Shown here: positions 16,590 to 26,442 of the stretch, piece after piece
How positions within the stretch are numbered: position 1 is the stretch's first letter
Layout of the letters: every line of letters starts with the position of its first letter
Source of the DNA: Paracoccus albus
GTDB taxonomy: Bacteria; Pseudomonadota; Alphaproteobacteria; Rhodobacterales; Rhodobacteraceae
Reading direction: 5' to 3'
Length of the DNA: 64,000 nt
Assembly: GCF_027913035.1 (NCBI RefSeq)
Contig: NZ_CP115775.1
Span: 1,736,001 to 1,800,000 of the forward strand
Notes under the pieces: generated by a model
Database searches by the model: none
What the model saw: only the letters and a program-made list of their open reading frames with translations
What the model was told of the DNA's origin: nothing
Position numbers and translations under genes: made by a program

Positions 16590-19433
16590 TCAGGCTGCTG
16601 CGGCGCGTTGGACCGGTGTCGCCTCGCCGGGACCCGCCCGCCGACGCTGCATCCAGATCACAAGCGCAAGAAGCGCGAAGGCCGGAATATACATCCAGTA
16701 TTTCGACGGCGCCTCGGCCGGTGCACGAACCTGCAGGATCTGTTGATCCCAGTCCAGTCCGGCTTCCTGCGCGGGGGTGTCGAATGCGACATTGTCGATG
16801 ATGACCTCATCGCCGTTCTGAATGGTCTCCACACCAAGTGCAGCCAACCTGTCTTCGCCGGTCTCGCCTTCCGGCACCGGAAGCTGGACACGGAACTCTA
16901 CCGGGTCCCCGACATCGTTCAGACCGGCAACGACCAGCCTGAAAGGCTCACCTACGGGCGACTCTTCAAGCGCCTGAGCAAGCTCGGCTGGCGGTCGGTC
17001 ATCCCAGGGCGGTGCAACCATATCCATCCAGAAACCCGGGCGGAAGATGGTGAAGGCCACCAGCAGCAGCGCCACGGATTCCAAGATGTTGTTGCGCGTG
17101 ATGAACCAGCCTTGGGTCGCAGCAGCAAACAGCAGCATGGCAACCGTCGCGGTTACGAAGACGAAGATGCCGTGGATCCATCCCACTTCGATCAGCAACA
17201 GATCCGTGTTGAAGATGAACAGGAATGGCAGCGCCGCCGTCCGCAGGCTGTAGAAGAACGCCACAACCCCGGTCTTGATCGGATCACCGCCAGAAACGGC
17301 AGCCGCCGCGAAGGAGGCAAGCCCGACCGGGGGCGTCACATCCGCCATGATCCCGAAGTAGAACACGAACAGGTGCACCGCGATCAGTGGCACGATCAGC
17401 CCGTTCTGCTGCCCAAGCGTCACGATGACCGGGGCGAGCAGCGCCGAGACGACGATATAGTTCGCCGTTGTCGGAAGGCCCATACCAAGGATCAGCGACA
17501 GCACGGCTGTCAGCAGCAGGATCGCCAGCAGGTGACCGCCCGACAGGACCTCAACCACATCGGCTAGGGCGGAACCCACGCCGGTCTGGCTGACCGCGCC
17601 CACGATGATACCGGCGGTCGCCGTGGCGATGCCGATGCCGATCATGTTGCGCGCGCCAGAGATCATGCCGTCGACCAGGTCGCCAACACCCGCCTTCAGC
17701 GCACCACCCACAGAGGTGATTCCGTGGCGGTCCTCGCCCCGCAGCATCACCATCAGCGGGCGTTGCGTCAGCAGGATGAAGATCATGAAGGCCGTCGCCC
17801 AGAAGGCTGACAGGCCGGGCGACAGTCGATCAACCATCAGCGCCCAGACCAGCACCACAACCGGCAGGATGTAATACAGGCCGGAACGCACGGTCGGACC
17901 GGGCATCGGCAGCTCTGTCACCTCGGCATTGGGATCGTCGATCTCCAGCGGGGCCTCGCGCGAACCGACCCAGACAAGTGCCACATAGGCCGCGCAAAGA
18001 AGCGCGAAGATGATATACGGCGCAGCACCTCCGAAGGTCGGACGGATCCAGCCCATGCCGTAATAGACGAACATGGACAGCGCACAGATAAGCATCACGC
18101 CAAAGACGAAGCCGACAAGGCGGCGCATCCACGGACCGGGCTCATAGGGGCGCGGAAGACCCTGCATCCCGGCCTTCATCGCCTCCAGATGCACAATATA
18201 GACAAGCGCGATATAGCTGATCGTGGCCGGGATGAAGGCGTGCTTAACGACGTCGAAATATGGGATACCCACATATTCCACCATCAGGAAGGCGGCGGCC
18301 CCCATGACCGGCGGCATGATCTGCCCGTTCACGGAAGAGGCAACCTCTACCGCGCCGGCCTTTTCACTACTGAAGCCCACCTTCTTCATCAGCGGGATGG
18401 TGAAGGTGCCGGTGGTCACGACGTTGGCGATCGACGAGCCCGAGATCAGGCCGGTCATGGCAGAGCTGACCACGGCGGCTTTCGCAGGACCGCCGCGCAT
18501 GTGACCCATCAGCGAGAACGCCACCTGAATGAAGTAGTTGCCCGCGCCGGCCTTATCCAGCAATGCGCCGAACAGCACGAACAGGAAGACGAAGCTTGTC
18601 GAGACACCAAGTGCGATGCCGAACACACCCTGCGTGGTGATCCACTGGTGGTTTGCGACCTCTGCCAGCGAATTGCCGCCATGGGCAATGATGCTGGGCA
18701 TATAGGGGCCAAGGAAAGTGTAGATCAGGAAGACCGAGGCAACGACCGTCAGCGCCGGGCCAAGGGCACGGCGCGTGACCTCCAGCAGCAGCAGAAGGCC
18801 AGCCACCGCGATGACCAGATCCTGCGTGATCGGCCGACCGATGCGGCGGGCGATCTCATCATAGAAGAAATAGATGTAAAGCGCACAGCAGACCGAAACG
18901 ATTGCGAGCGCCCATTCCCAGGGCGGCACCCAGTTCTTTGGGCTGCCCAGCACGATGGCGACAACGATGCCGATACCGATCAGCGCGATCCACCACATAG
19001 AGCCGCTTGGCCCGGCATTGATGAAAAGCAGCGTCAGGATGATCGGCACGCCAAGCGCCAGACCCATCTGAATCGGCGAGCGTTCGGCCGGATAGGCCAG
19101 ATAAGCAAGGAACATGGCGAAAGCGAGGTGGAACGAACGCTTCTGCGTTTCGTCAAAAATCCCGACTTCCAGGATGAATGGCAGCGGTGACGCGATCCAG
19201 ATCTGGAACAGCGACCAGCAGAAAGCCACGATCAGGATCAGCCGACCGACCCAGCCCGCGGGCGTCCGCGCACCCGTGTCAGAGGAAGCGACAAGTTCGT
19301 CCAGTTCGGACTGGCTCAGCCCGCCCGCGCCAGAGGCGACGTTTTCAACCGCCGCCGCCTCTCGCTGATTGCCGCGAATGTTGCGGTTGTCGTGACCGCC
19401 CCCACCCGCCTTTGGATCTTCGTCACTGTTCAT
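16590..19433 (-). CDS. TRAP transporter permease, fused 4TM/12TM (TAXI type)
   Basis: A 947-residue membrane protein that joins the small (DctQ-like, residues about 50-200) and large (DctM-like, about 210-760) TRAP subunits in one chain. The M-subunit signatures are visible in SGSSIANVVTTGTFTIPLMKK near residue 335 and in the GMGLPTTANYIV segment near 645. The C-terminus carries an extra soluble segment (about 840-915) and a final TM helix. It drives Na+- or H+-coupled uptake of a carboxylate delivered by the TAXI binding protein encoded upstream. Confidence 0.93.
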   Translation of the reverse strand: MNSDEDPKAGGGGHDNRNIRGNQREAAAVENVASGAGGLSQSELDELVASSDTGARTPAGWVGRLILIVAFCWSLFQIWIASPLPFILEVGIFDETQKRSFHLAFAMFLAYLAYPAERSPIQMGLALGVPIILTLLFINAGPSGSMWWIALIGIGIVVAIVLGSPKNWVPPWEWALAIVSVCCALYIYFFYDEIARRIGRPITQDLVIAVAGLLLLLEVTRRALGPALTVVASVFLIYTFLGPYMPSIIAHGGNSLAEVANHQWITTQGVFGIALGVSTSFVFLFVLFGALLDKAGAGNYFIQVAFSLMGHMRGGPAKAAVVSSAMTGLISGSSIANVVTTGTFTIPLMKKVGFSSEKAGAVEVASSVNGQIMPPVMGAAAFLMVEYVGIPYFDVVKHAFIPATISYIALVYIVHLEAMKAGMQGLPRPYEPGPWMRRLVGFVFGVMLICALSMFVYYGMGWIRPTFGGAAPYIIFALLCAAYVALVWVGSREAPLEIDDPNAEVTELPMPGPTVRSGLYYILPVVVLVWALMVDRLSPGLSAFWATAFMIFILLTQRPLMVMLRGEDRHGITSVGGALKAGVGDLVDGMISGARNMIGIGIATATAGIIVGAVSQTGVGSALADVVEVLSGGHLLAILLLTAVLSLILGMGLPTTANYIVVSALLAPVIVTLGQQNGLIVPLIAVHLFVFYFGIMADVTPPVGLASFAAAAVSGGDPIKTGVVAFFYSLRTAALPFLFIFNTDLLLIEVGWIHGIFVFVTATVAMLLFAAATQGWFITRNNILESVALLLVAFTIFRPGFWMDMVAPPWDDRPPAELAQALEESPVGEPFRLVVAGLNDVGDPVEFRVQLPVPEGETGEDRLAALGVETIQNGDEVIIDNVAFDTPAQEAGLDWDQQILQVRAPAEAPSKYWMYIPAFALLALVIWMQRRRAGPGEATPVQRAAAA

Positions 19434-19499
19434 CTTTATATCCCTGTTCCTGACCGGTTTTTCCCGGCATCATCTTGGACGTTATCACTTAATTGTCAT

Positions 19500-19532
19500 A
19501 AAAAAGCGGCCCCGCTGCAAGAGCGGAGCCGC
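19500..19532 (-). terminator. Internal terminator between TAXI binding protein and permease genes
   Basis: On the minus strand, an 11-bp imperfect stem (GCGGCTCCGCT / AGCGGGGCCGC, one mismatch) is followed by six T, 40 bp after the stop of the binding-protein gene and 66 bp before the permease ATG. Partial termination here would make more binding protein than permease. Confidence 0.7.
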
Positions 19533-19572
19533 AATCTGTATATTCAGCATACGGGTTTGACCCCGATCAGGC

Positions 19573-20544
19573 TTACTCGATCCAGCCTTGCTCTTTGTAA
19601 TACTTCTCTGCGCCGGGATGCAGCGGCGCCGAATTACCTTCGGTGACCATGGCTTCCTGGGTCAGGTTTTCAAAGGCCGGGTGCAGCCCCTTGAAACGGT
19701 CGAAATTGTCAAAGACCGCCTTCACGACCTCATACACAACCTCATCCGGAACATCGGCAGACGTTACAAAAGTTGCCTTCACGCCGAATGTGTTGGTGTC
19801 TTCATCCGTACCGGCATACATGCCACCCGGAATGGTCGCCTTGGCGTAATAGGGGTTTTCCTCGACCAGAGCGTCAATTTCCGGGCCTTCGACCGGCACC
19901 AGATTGGCCTCAACCGTCGAGGTTGCTTCCTGGATCGAGCCATTCGGGTGGCCGACGGTGTAGACGATGGCGTCAACGTTGTTGTCACCCAGTGCAGCGG
20001 ACTGCTCGCTGGGCTGCAGCTGCGATGCCAGCGAGAAATCGTCCATGGTCCAGCCTTTGGCGTCCAGAACGACCTGCATCGTTGCCAGCTGCCCGGAACC
20101 CGGATTGCCCACATTCACGCGTTTGCCCTGCAGATCGTCAAAGGTTGCGATGTTGGCATCCTGACGCGCAACAACGGTGAAAGGCTCTGGGTGAACCGAG
20201 AACACGGCGCGCAGGTTTTCAAACTTGTTGTCGCCTTCGAACTCTTCCGAAGAACCATTATAAGCATGGTACTGGATGTCCGACTGAGCGACGCCCATGG
20301 TCATGTCGCCCGATTTGATGGCGTTGACATTAGCCACAGAGCCACCGGTCGACGGCGCGGTGCAGCGGATGCCAGTGGTTTCGGTGTTGCGGTTGACCAG
20401 ACGGCAGACCGACTGACCGACAACGTAGTACACGCCGGTCTGACCGCCGGTACCGATGGTGATAAAGGTTTCTTCCTGCGCACTGGCAACGCCCGCCACT
20501 GACGCAAATGCAAATGCCGCTGTTACGGTCTTGACGAAGTTCAT
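19573..20544 (-). CDS. TAXI family TRAP transporter solute-binding protein
   Basis: A 323-residue periplasmic protein. The signal peptide ends at ASA (about residue 22), and the mature chain starts EETFITIGTGGQTGVYYVVG, the TAXI signature. TAXI proteins bind carboxylates such as glutamate or 2-oxoglutarate; the ligand here is unknown. The start at 20544 was chosen over an ATG 30 bp upstream because GGGGAG lies 6 nt before it. It heads the operon binding protein - terminator - permease - Usp. Confidence 0.93.
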   Translation of the reverse strand: MNFVKTVTAAFAFASVAGVASAQEETFITIGTGGQTGVYYVVGQSVCRLVNRNTETTGIRCTAPSTGGSVANVNAIKSGDMTMGVAQSDIQYHAYNGSSEEFEGDNKFENLRAVFSVHPEPFTVVARQDANIATFDDLQGKRVNVGNPGSGQLATMQVVLDAKGWTMDDFSLASQLQPSEQSAALGDNNVDAIVYTVGHPNGSIQEATSTVEANLVPVEGPEIDALVEENPYYAKATIPGGMYAGTDEDTNTFGVKATFVTSADVPDEVVYEVVKAVFDNFDRFKGLHPAFENLTQEAMVTEGNSAPLHPGAEKYYKEQGWIE

Positions 20545-20649
20545 TACTTTCTCCCCGGTTGGTTCATGGATCAAACGTCCGATATCTTCGCGAAAAGTGC
20601 AACAGCGGACTGCATTTCATACATTTTCGCAGATATTTCCTGCAAGATT

Positions 20650-20677
20650 ATGATATAACTAATTATTGTCAGGTCAA
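20650..20677 (-). promoter_or_regulatory. Probable sigma-70 promoter of the TRAP operon
   Basis: On the minus strand TTGACC (20677-20672) and TATCAT (20655-20650) are separated by 16 bp in an AT-rich patch, about 105 bp upstream of the binding-protein start. The remaining 100-nt leader has no obvious structure. Confidence 0.5.
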
Positions 20678-20744
20678 AAACGAAACCCGGACAACATTTA
20701 TCTGTGCTGCCTAATTGGCCATGCAGAATTCGCGTCGCACAAGC

Positions 20745-21197
20745 CTAACTGCCGTAAAGCACCTTGGCGCGGGCCTCGAACGCCCTGACAATCCGCCCCA
20801 TCGCCTCATCAAAGACGACGCCGATCAGCCTGCCCAGAAGCGCGTTCTTGAATTCGAAATCGACAAAAAAATCGACCTGACAGCCGCCTTCCGGCAGGTC
20901 GTGAAAAGCCCAGCCAGAGTGAAGGTAGCGAAAGGGTCCATCCAGATAATCCGTGTCGATCTTCATCGCATCGGGCCAAAGCGTGACACGGCTGCCAAAT
21001 CTTTCGCGAAATACCTTGAAGGAAATAACAAGGTCCGCCTCTATAACTTCCGAGCCGTCCGGACGTTGATCCCGCGACCTGATTCTTGCAGCACTGTTCC
21101 AGGGCAAAAACTCGGGATAGCTTTCAACATCGGCCACCAGATCATACATCTGGCGTGCTGAGTAAGGCAGCTTGCGGCTTTCAGAGCGTTTGGGCAA
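20745..21197 (-). CDS. RatA/COQ10-like START-domain protein
   Basis: A 150-residue protein of the polyketide-cyclase/START fold. The signature LPYSARQMYDLVADVESYPEF lies near residues 9-29, and DFEFKN and FDEAMGR near the C-terminus. Homologues are mitochondrial Coq10, a ubiquinone chaperone, and E. coli RatA, a ribosome-associated protein; in alphaproteobacteria the Coq10 role is more likely. No ATG fits the conserved N-terminus, so the TTG at 21197 (MPKRSESRKL) is used. A weak GGA lies 8 nt upstream. Confidence 0.82.
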   Translation of the reverse strand: MPKRSESRKLPYSARQMYDLVADVESYPEFLPWNSAARIRSRDQRPDGSEVIEADLVISFKVFRERFGSRVTLWPDAMKIDTDYLDGPFRYLHSGWAFHDLPEGGCQVDFFVDFEFKNALLGRLIGVVFDEAMGRIVRAFEARAKVLYGS

Positions 21198-21259
21198 ATC
21201 AGGTCCATATATGTCGGTGCGCCATCGGAGGCGCAGCAGAAATAACCGAAGGTGCGAAC

Positions 21260-21445
21260 ATGAACAACCTGACCTGGCTGATGAGGGCTTCACAATGGGC
21301 ACGACGCCCACCCAGCAAGAAGATGGTGATTCTGGTTTTTTCGATTATCGCTGCGGGCCTTGTGATGCTCGGCCTCGAGAAGCTGGATCTTTGGCCGGAC
21401 TGGGCCACGATAGAGCGGAACCGGGGGCCCAAGCTGCCGAAATGA
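21260..21445 (+). CDS. Small single-pass membrane protein (61 aa)
   Basis: The protein starts at ATG 21260 with AAGG 7 nt upstream. It has a basic N-terminus (MRASQWARRPPSKK), one transmembrane helix (residues about 21-38) and a short polar tail containing WPDWATIERN. I recall similar small proteins of about 60 residues in Rhodobacteraceae but know no function. It is divergent from the RatA-like gene, with 62 bp between the starts. Confidence 0.65.
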   Translation: MNNLTWLMRASQWARRPPSKKMVILVFSIIAAGLVMLGLEKLDLWPDWATIERNRGPKLPK

Positions 21446-21478
21446 TGGGATATGGCAGCCCGGGCCATTGGTGATCCG

Positions 21479-22318
21479 TCAGAGGCCTGCTTCGGCGAAG
21501 GTGTTGCACGATGACAGTTCGCCCGCCTCAAAGCCGCGCATGAACCATTCCTGACGATCTGCGGAGGACCCGTGCGTGAAGGCATCCGGCACAACGGCCC
21601 GACCCGCGCTTTCCATCAGTGCATCATCACCAACGGCAGCCGCCGCCGTCATCGCCTCGCCAATATCTTCCCGCGTGATTTGCAGGTCCCGCGAAGAGCT
21701 GCGCGCCCATAGCCCGGCAAAACAATCAGCCTGCAATTCGGTCAGCACCGACAGCGCGTTCGAATCTTCCTGACTGGCTTGCTGGCGCATCTGCGTCACC
21801 CTGGGCAGAATACCAAGCTGGTTCTGCACGTGATGCCCGACCTCATGCGCGATCACATAGGCCGGTGCGAGGTCACCATCCGCACCCATGCGATTCGCAA
21901 GAACGTTGAAGAAATCCGTATCAAGATAGATCGTCTGATCGGCCGGGCAGTAAAACGGCCCCATCTGCGCCGAAGCGCCGCCACAACCAGACTGCGTAAC
22001 ACCGGAATAAAGCACCATTTGCGGATCGGAATAGGACTGGCCCGTCGCCTCCGGCACGATTTCGCCGAAGGATGTTTCCGTCTCACGGAGGATCACAGAG
22101 GCGAAATCGCCCATCTGTTGCTCCTCTGCCGTCAACTCACGGGGCTCTCCGCTGGGTTGGCCCGTCTGGCTGACCAGTGGCGAGATGTCTATGCCGAAGA
22201 AATAACCAAACGCCAGAACCGCCAGCATACCGACAGCGCCGATGCTTCCCGCACCGCCCACGCCCATTCCGCGCCTGTCCTGAACATTTCGGCTACCCTG
22301 CCGTCCGCGCCATTCCAT
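21479..22318 (-). CDS. Neutral zinc metallopeptidase (YpfJ family)
   Basis: A 279-residue protein with an N-terminal basic segment (MEWRGRQGSRNVQDRRG), one transmembrane helix (residues about 30-45) and a zinc peptidase domain. The HEVGHH motif lies near residue 150-155, with the third-ligand Glu in the ELQADCFAG segment. The start at 22318 gives the usual family N-terminus; an ATG at 22327 is also in frame but is too close to its ribosome site. The natural substrate is unknown. Confidence 0.88.
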   Translation of the reverse strand: MEWRGRQGSRNVQDRRGMGVGGAGSIGAVGMLAVLAFGYFFGIDISPLVSQTGQPSGEPRELTAEEQQMGDFASVILRETETSFGEIVPEATGQSYSDPQMVLYSGVTQSGCGGASAQMGPFYCPADQTIYLDTDFFNVLANRMGADGDLAPAYVIAHEVGHHVQNQLGILPRVTQMRQQASQEDSNALSVLTELQADCFAGLWARSSSRDLQITREDIGEAMTAAAAVGDDALMESAGRAVVPDAFTHGSSADRQEWFMRGFEAGELSSCNTFAEAGL

Positions 22319-22452
22319 TTCCTGCATTCTCCCGCAAAATGTTCCACGCCAGTTCTGCCTGCGCGGACTCCGTAGCCGATATCAACCCTATGCGGGCTTG
22401 ACGGTTCCGGCAAGCCGGGCGAGACCGGGCTAAAATTATGTGGGGTCGTCAG

Positions 22453-23049
22453 ATGTTTGAGTGGGTCGTTTCGGTGATCGAGGCATGGGGCTATCCCGGT
22501 GTGTTCCTGCTGATGCTGGCCGAGAACCTGTTTCCACCGATCCCGTCGGAGGTCATTATGCCCCTTGCCGGCTTCCTTGTCGGCGAAGGAGAGATGAACC
22601 TCGCCCTGACGATCCTTGCCGGCACCGCAGGCTCTGTCGCAGGGACGAGCGCGTGGTATTTCGTCGGTCGCCTTTTCGGTGCAGAGAGGCTGAAACGTTG
22701 GGCTGCACGCTGGGGCCGCGTGCTGACAATGTCACCTTCGGACATTGACGGAGCCGTCGGGTGGTTCGACCGGCACGGCGGCGCCGCGGTCTTTTTCGGA
22801 CGAATGCTGCCCGCGATCCGAACGCTGATTTCCGTGCCCGCCGGCATCGCACGTATGAACTTCGGGCGTTTTCTGATCCTGACGATTGCGGGCAGCGTGA
22901 TCTGGACGGTTCTTCTGACGGTTGCCGGTCTGATCCTGCAAGAGCGGTTTGAGCTTGTCTCTGGCTTCATAGATCCGGTGTCGAAAACGATCGTATTCGC
23001 GGTGATCGCGATTTATCTCTATCGCGTGATCACCTGGAAACCGCATTGA
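22453..23049 (+). CDS. DedA family membrane protein
   Basis: A 198-residue inner-membrane protein with about five hydrophobic segments. The DedA/VTT signature is present: ENLFPPIPSEVIMPLAGFL near residues 23-41 and the FFGRMLPAIRTLISVPAG stretch near 115-132. DedA proteins affect membrane lipid flipping and proton homeostasis. The start could be 22453 or an in-frame ATG at 22438, and neither has a strong ribosome site. Confidence 0.88.
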   Translation: MFEWVVSVIEAWGYPGVFLLMLAENLFPPIPSEVIMPLAGFLVGEGEMNLALTILAGTAGSVAGTSAWYFVGRLFGAERLKRWAARWGRVLTMSPSDIDGAVGWFDRHGGAAVFFGRMLPAIRTLISVPAGIARMNFGRFLILTIAGSVIWTVLLTVAGLILQERFELVSGFIDPVSKTIVFAVIAIYLYRVITWKPH

Positions 23050-23108
23050 CAGCGGACGGCTCAGCGCCGATTTTCCGCGCGCCTCCAGCCAGTTAACGGA
23101 TCGATCAT

Positions 23109-23591
23109 ATGACGCTTTCTTCACGGCAACTCGCAATCATCGCAGGCGCAGGTTCTGCCGCGCTGCTGATCACCGCGCTGATCTTTCAATCCATCGGATA
23201 TGTCCCTTGTGAGCTGTGCATCCTGCAACGGTGGCCACATCTCGCGGCGGCGGCCATCGCGGCATTGCTGATTTTCATCGACAGACGCGTGCTTCGCTGG
23301 CTGGGCGTGCTGGCAGCGGGGTTGGCATGCGCCTTTGCCATTTATCACACCGGGGTCGAATTCGGCTGGTGGGAAGGGCCGTCGGCCTGCACGGGGGGCT
23401 TGGGCGATATCGGCGCACTCTCGGCCAAAGACCTGATGGCGCAACTGCAAACGGCCGAAGTCGTGCGCTGCGATCAGCCGCAGTGGTATTTCCTTGGCCT
23501 GACGATGGCAGCCTGGAACGCAATCTGCTCGGCGATTCTGACAGGCATCTGGCTTCGCTCGGCTTTCGGGCACGGCATAAGCATCCGATAG
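23109..23591 (+). CDS. dsbB: Disulfide bond formation protein DsbB
   Basis: A 160-residue protein with four TM helices that reoxidises DsbA and passes electrons to ubiquinone. Redox cysteines are visible: CELC at 34-37 in the first periplasmic loop and Cys94/Cys121 in the second loop. The ubiquinone-site QRWPH follows the first pair. It sits 59 bp after the DedA gene; dsbA is not in the window. Confidence 0.9.
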   Translation: MTLSSRQLAIIAGAGSAALLITALIFQSIGYVPCELCILQRWPHLAAAAIAALLIFIDRRVLRWLGVLAAGLACAFAIYHTGVEFGWWEGPSACTGGLGDIGALSAKDLMAQLQTAEVVRCDQPQWYFLGLTMAAWNAICSAILTGIWLRSAFGHGISIR

Positions 23592-23653
23592 CGTTGCACC
23601 CAAGCCCGCGTAGGTGCTATACCGCGCGGCAACAATATCTTGAGGCGTGAGAC

Positions 23654-26428
23654 GTGGCTGATACCCCCGAAGACGACGATCTGGAACTGGCCGGAAATGG
23701 CAATGACGGCGGGGATGACACGCCAGAACGCGTTGTCATGCATCATGACGGTCCCCAGATCGACATCACCGACGAAATGCGGTCGAGCTATCTCGATTAT
23801 GCTATGTCGGTTATTGTCAGCCGCGCGATCCCGGACCTGCGTGACGGTCTGAAACCGGTGCATCGCCGCATCCTTTACGCGATGCACGAAACCGGCAACA
23901 CGCATGACAAACCTTACCGCAAATCGGCCCGCCCGGTTGGCGACGTCATGGGTAAATATCACCCCCACGGTGACGGCGCGATCTATGACGCGCTTGTACG
24001 GATGGCGCAGGATTTTTCCATGTCGCTGCCGTTGCTGGACGGTCAGGGCAACTTCGGTTCGATGGACGGCGACCCGCCTGCGGCGATGCGCTATACCGAA
24101 GTGCGCATGGCAAAGCCCGCCGATTATCTGTTGGCCGATATCGACAAGGAAACGGTCGATTTTCAGGATAACTATGACGGTAAGGACCGCGAGCCCACGG
24201 TCCTGCCCGCACGCTTTCCGAACATGCTGGTCAATGGTGCGGGCGGTATCGCTGTCGGCATGGCCACCAACATCCCGCCCCACAATCTGGGCGAGGTTGT
24301 CGATGCAACGCTTTCACTGATCGAGAATCCTGACCTGTCGACCGAACGGTTGATGGAAATCGTGCCCGGTCCGGATTTCCCGACCGGCGGTACGATTCTT
24401 GGCCGTTCCGGCATCCGCAAAGCCTATCTGGAGGGTCGTGGTTCGGTCATCCTCCGCGCCAAGACCAGGATCGAGGAAATCCGCAAGGACCGCTATGCGA
24501 TTGTAATCGAAGAAGTCCCGTATCAGGTCAACAAGGCCACGATGATCGAGAAGATCGCCGAACTGGCCAAGGAGAAGCGGATCGAGGGCATTGCACATGT
24601 GCAAGACGAATCCGACCGTCACGGCGTTCGCGTCGTTGTCGAGCTGAAGCGCGATGCAACGGCAGAGGTCGTGCTGAACCAGCTGTTCCGCTTCACGCCG
24701 ATGCAAACCAGTTTTGGCGCGAACATGCTTGCGCTGAATGGCGGCAGGCCGGAACAGCTGACTTTGCGCGACTTCCTGACCCATTTCATCTCGTTCCGAG
24801 AGGAGGTCGTCGCCCGTCGCACCGCCTTTGAACTGCGCAAGGCGCGCGAACGCAGCCATGTGCTGTGCGGTCTGGCGGTTGCCGTTTCGAACGTGGATGA
24901 GGTGGTTGCGACCATCCGCTCTTCCGCCGATGCGGCCGAGGCCCGACGGCGCCTGATGGAGCGCCGCTGGCCAGCCCATGACATCCTTGAATATCTCAAG
25001 CTGATCGACGATCCGCGCCACCCGGTCAACGATGACGGCACCTATAACCTGTCTGAAACGCAGGCTCGTGCAATCCTCGACCTGCGCCTGCAACGCCTGA
25101 CCCAGCTTGGCGTTCAGGAAGTTACCGACGAATTGCAGGAACTGGCAGATGCGATCCGCGAATATCTTGCGATCCTTGCCAGCCGCGAACGGATCATGGG
25201 CATCATCTCGGACGAGTTGAACGAGGTGAGAGATCTGTTCGCTGTGCCCCGCCGCACAGAGATCCTCGAATGGTCCGGCGATATGGACGATGAGGACCTG
25301 ATCGAGCGTGAGGATATGGTCGTCACCATCACTTCTGGCGGCTACATCAAACGGACCGCGCTTGCCGAATTCCGCTCTCAGAAGCGGGGTGGCAAGGGAC
25401 TTTCCGGGATGGCCACGAAAGAGGATGACGTTGTCACCACCCTGTTCGTCGCCAATACCCATACCGAATTGCTGTTCTTTACAACCGGGGGTATGGTCTA
25501 TCGCCTCAAAACCTGGCGTCTGCCGCTTGGCGGGCGGACCGCGCGAGGCAAGGCACTGGTCAATATCCTGCCCATCGACAACGGAACCTCTATCGCCGCA
25601 CTTCTGCCGATGGATGCGCCGGAAGAAGAATGGGACAACTATCAGGTTATCTTTGCCACAGACGGTGGCGAGGTGCGCCGGAATGCCCTGTCCGACTTCA
25701 CCAACATTAAGTCGAACGGCAAAATCGCGATGAAACTGCCCCAGGACACCAGCCTGATCGGTGTGCGCATGGCCACCGATGATGACGACGTCATGCTGGT
25801 GACCGCGAAGGGCCGCGCAATCCGCTTTGCCGCAACCGATCTGCGTGTTTTCCAAAGCCGTTCGTCCACCGGCGTGCGCGGCATCCGCCTGGGTGCGGGC
25901 GATACGGTCGTTTCCATGTCCGTGATCCGCCATTTCGAAGCCGACCCAGCCGAACGCGCCGCCTATCTGAAAATGCGCCGCGCTGTTGCCGGCGCATTGG
26001 ATGATGGTGCAGAGCCGGATGAAGATGACGACAACGTTGCGGAAGGCAGCATCACGCAGGAACGCTATGCCCAGATGTCTGCGGCAGAGGATTTGATCCT
26101 GACGATCACGGCCAAAGGGTCCGGCAAGATCAGCTCCAGCTTCGATTACCCGCTGCGCGGTCGCGGCGGCCAGGGTGTGATGGCCATGGACAAGGCGCTT
26201 CGCGGCGGTCAGCTTGTCGCCTCTTTCCCGGTAGAGTCTGACGATCAGATCATGCTGGCCACCTCGACCGGACAGTCGATCAGGGTGCCGGTTGAAGGCA
26301 TCAGCTTCCGCTCAAGATCTGCGGGCGGTGTGCGCGTCTTTAACACATCCAAGGGCGAAACCGTTGTTTCCGTTGCACGTATCGCGGATCAGGGCGAGGA
26401 TGAGGCAGAAGACAACGCCGAATCCTGA
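23654..26428 (+). CDS. gyrA: DNA gyrase subunit A
   Basis: A 924-residue type IIA topoisomerase subunit. The catalytic Tyr147 is in AMRYTEV, the quinolone-resistance region around [13 protein letters not shown] is at residues 100-112, and the GyrA box QKRGGKG lies in the C-terminal beta-pinwheel (about residue 577). An acidic insertion at about 785-800 ([11 protein letters not shown]) interrupts the pinwheel. The GTG start at 23654 has GAGG upstream. Position 108, equivalent to E. coli Ser83, is Gly. The enzyme supercoils DNA with GyrB, which is not in this window. Confidence 0.97.
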   Translation: MADTPEDDDLELAGNGNDGGDDTPERVVMHHDGPQIDITDEMRSSYLDYAMSVIVSRAIPDLRDGLKPVHRRILYAMHETGNTHDKPYRKSARPVGDVMGKYHPHGDGAIYDALVRMAQDFSMSLPLLDGQGNFGSMDGDPPAAMRYTEVRMAKPADYLLADIDKETVDFQDNYDGKDREPTVLPARFPNMLVNGAGGIAVGMATNIPPHNLGEVVDATLSLIENPDLSTERLMEIVPGPDFPTGGTILGRSGIRKAYLEGRGSVILRAKTRIEEIRKDRYAIVIEEVPYQVNKATMIEKIAELAKEKRIEGIAHVQDESDRHGVRVVVELKRDATAEVVLNQLFRFTPMQTSFGANMLALNGGRPEQLTLRDFLTHFISFREEVVARRTAFELRKARERSHVLCGLAVAVSNVDEVVATIRSSADAAEARRRLMERRWPAHDILEYLKLIDDPRHPVNDDGTYNLSETQARAILDLRLQRLTQLGVQEVTDELQELADAIREYLAILASRERIMGIISDELNEVRDLFAVPRRTEILEWSGDMDDEDLIEREDMVVTITSGGYIKRTALAEFRSQKRGGKGLSGMATKEDDVVTTLFVANTHTELLFFTTGGMVYRLKTWRLPLGGRTARGKALVNILPIDNGTSIAALLPMDAPEEEWDNYQVIFATDGGEVRRNALSDFTNIKSNGKIAMKLPQDTSLIGVRMATDDDDVMLVTAKGRAIRFAATDLRVFQSRSSTGVRGIRLGAGDTVVSMSVIRHFEADPAERAAYLKMRRAVAGALDDGAEPDEDDDNVAEGSITQERYAQMSAAEDLILTITAKGSGKISSSFDYPLRGRGGQGVMAMDKALRGGQLVASFPVESDDQIMLATSTGQSIRVPVEGISFRSRSAGGVRVFNTSKGETVVSVARIADQGEDEAEDNAES

Positions 26429-26442
26429 TCGCGAGGACAAAA

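Noticed and set aside
24314..25933. Minus-strand open frame of about 540 codons opposite gyrA
   Set aside because: It mirrors gyrA codon bias and has no recognisable motifs; gyrA itself is certain.
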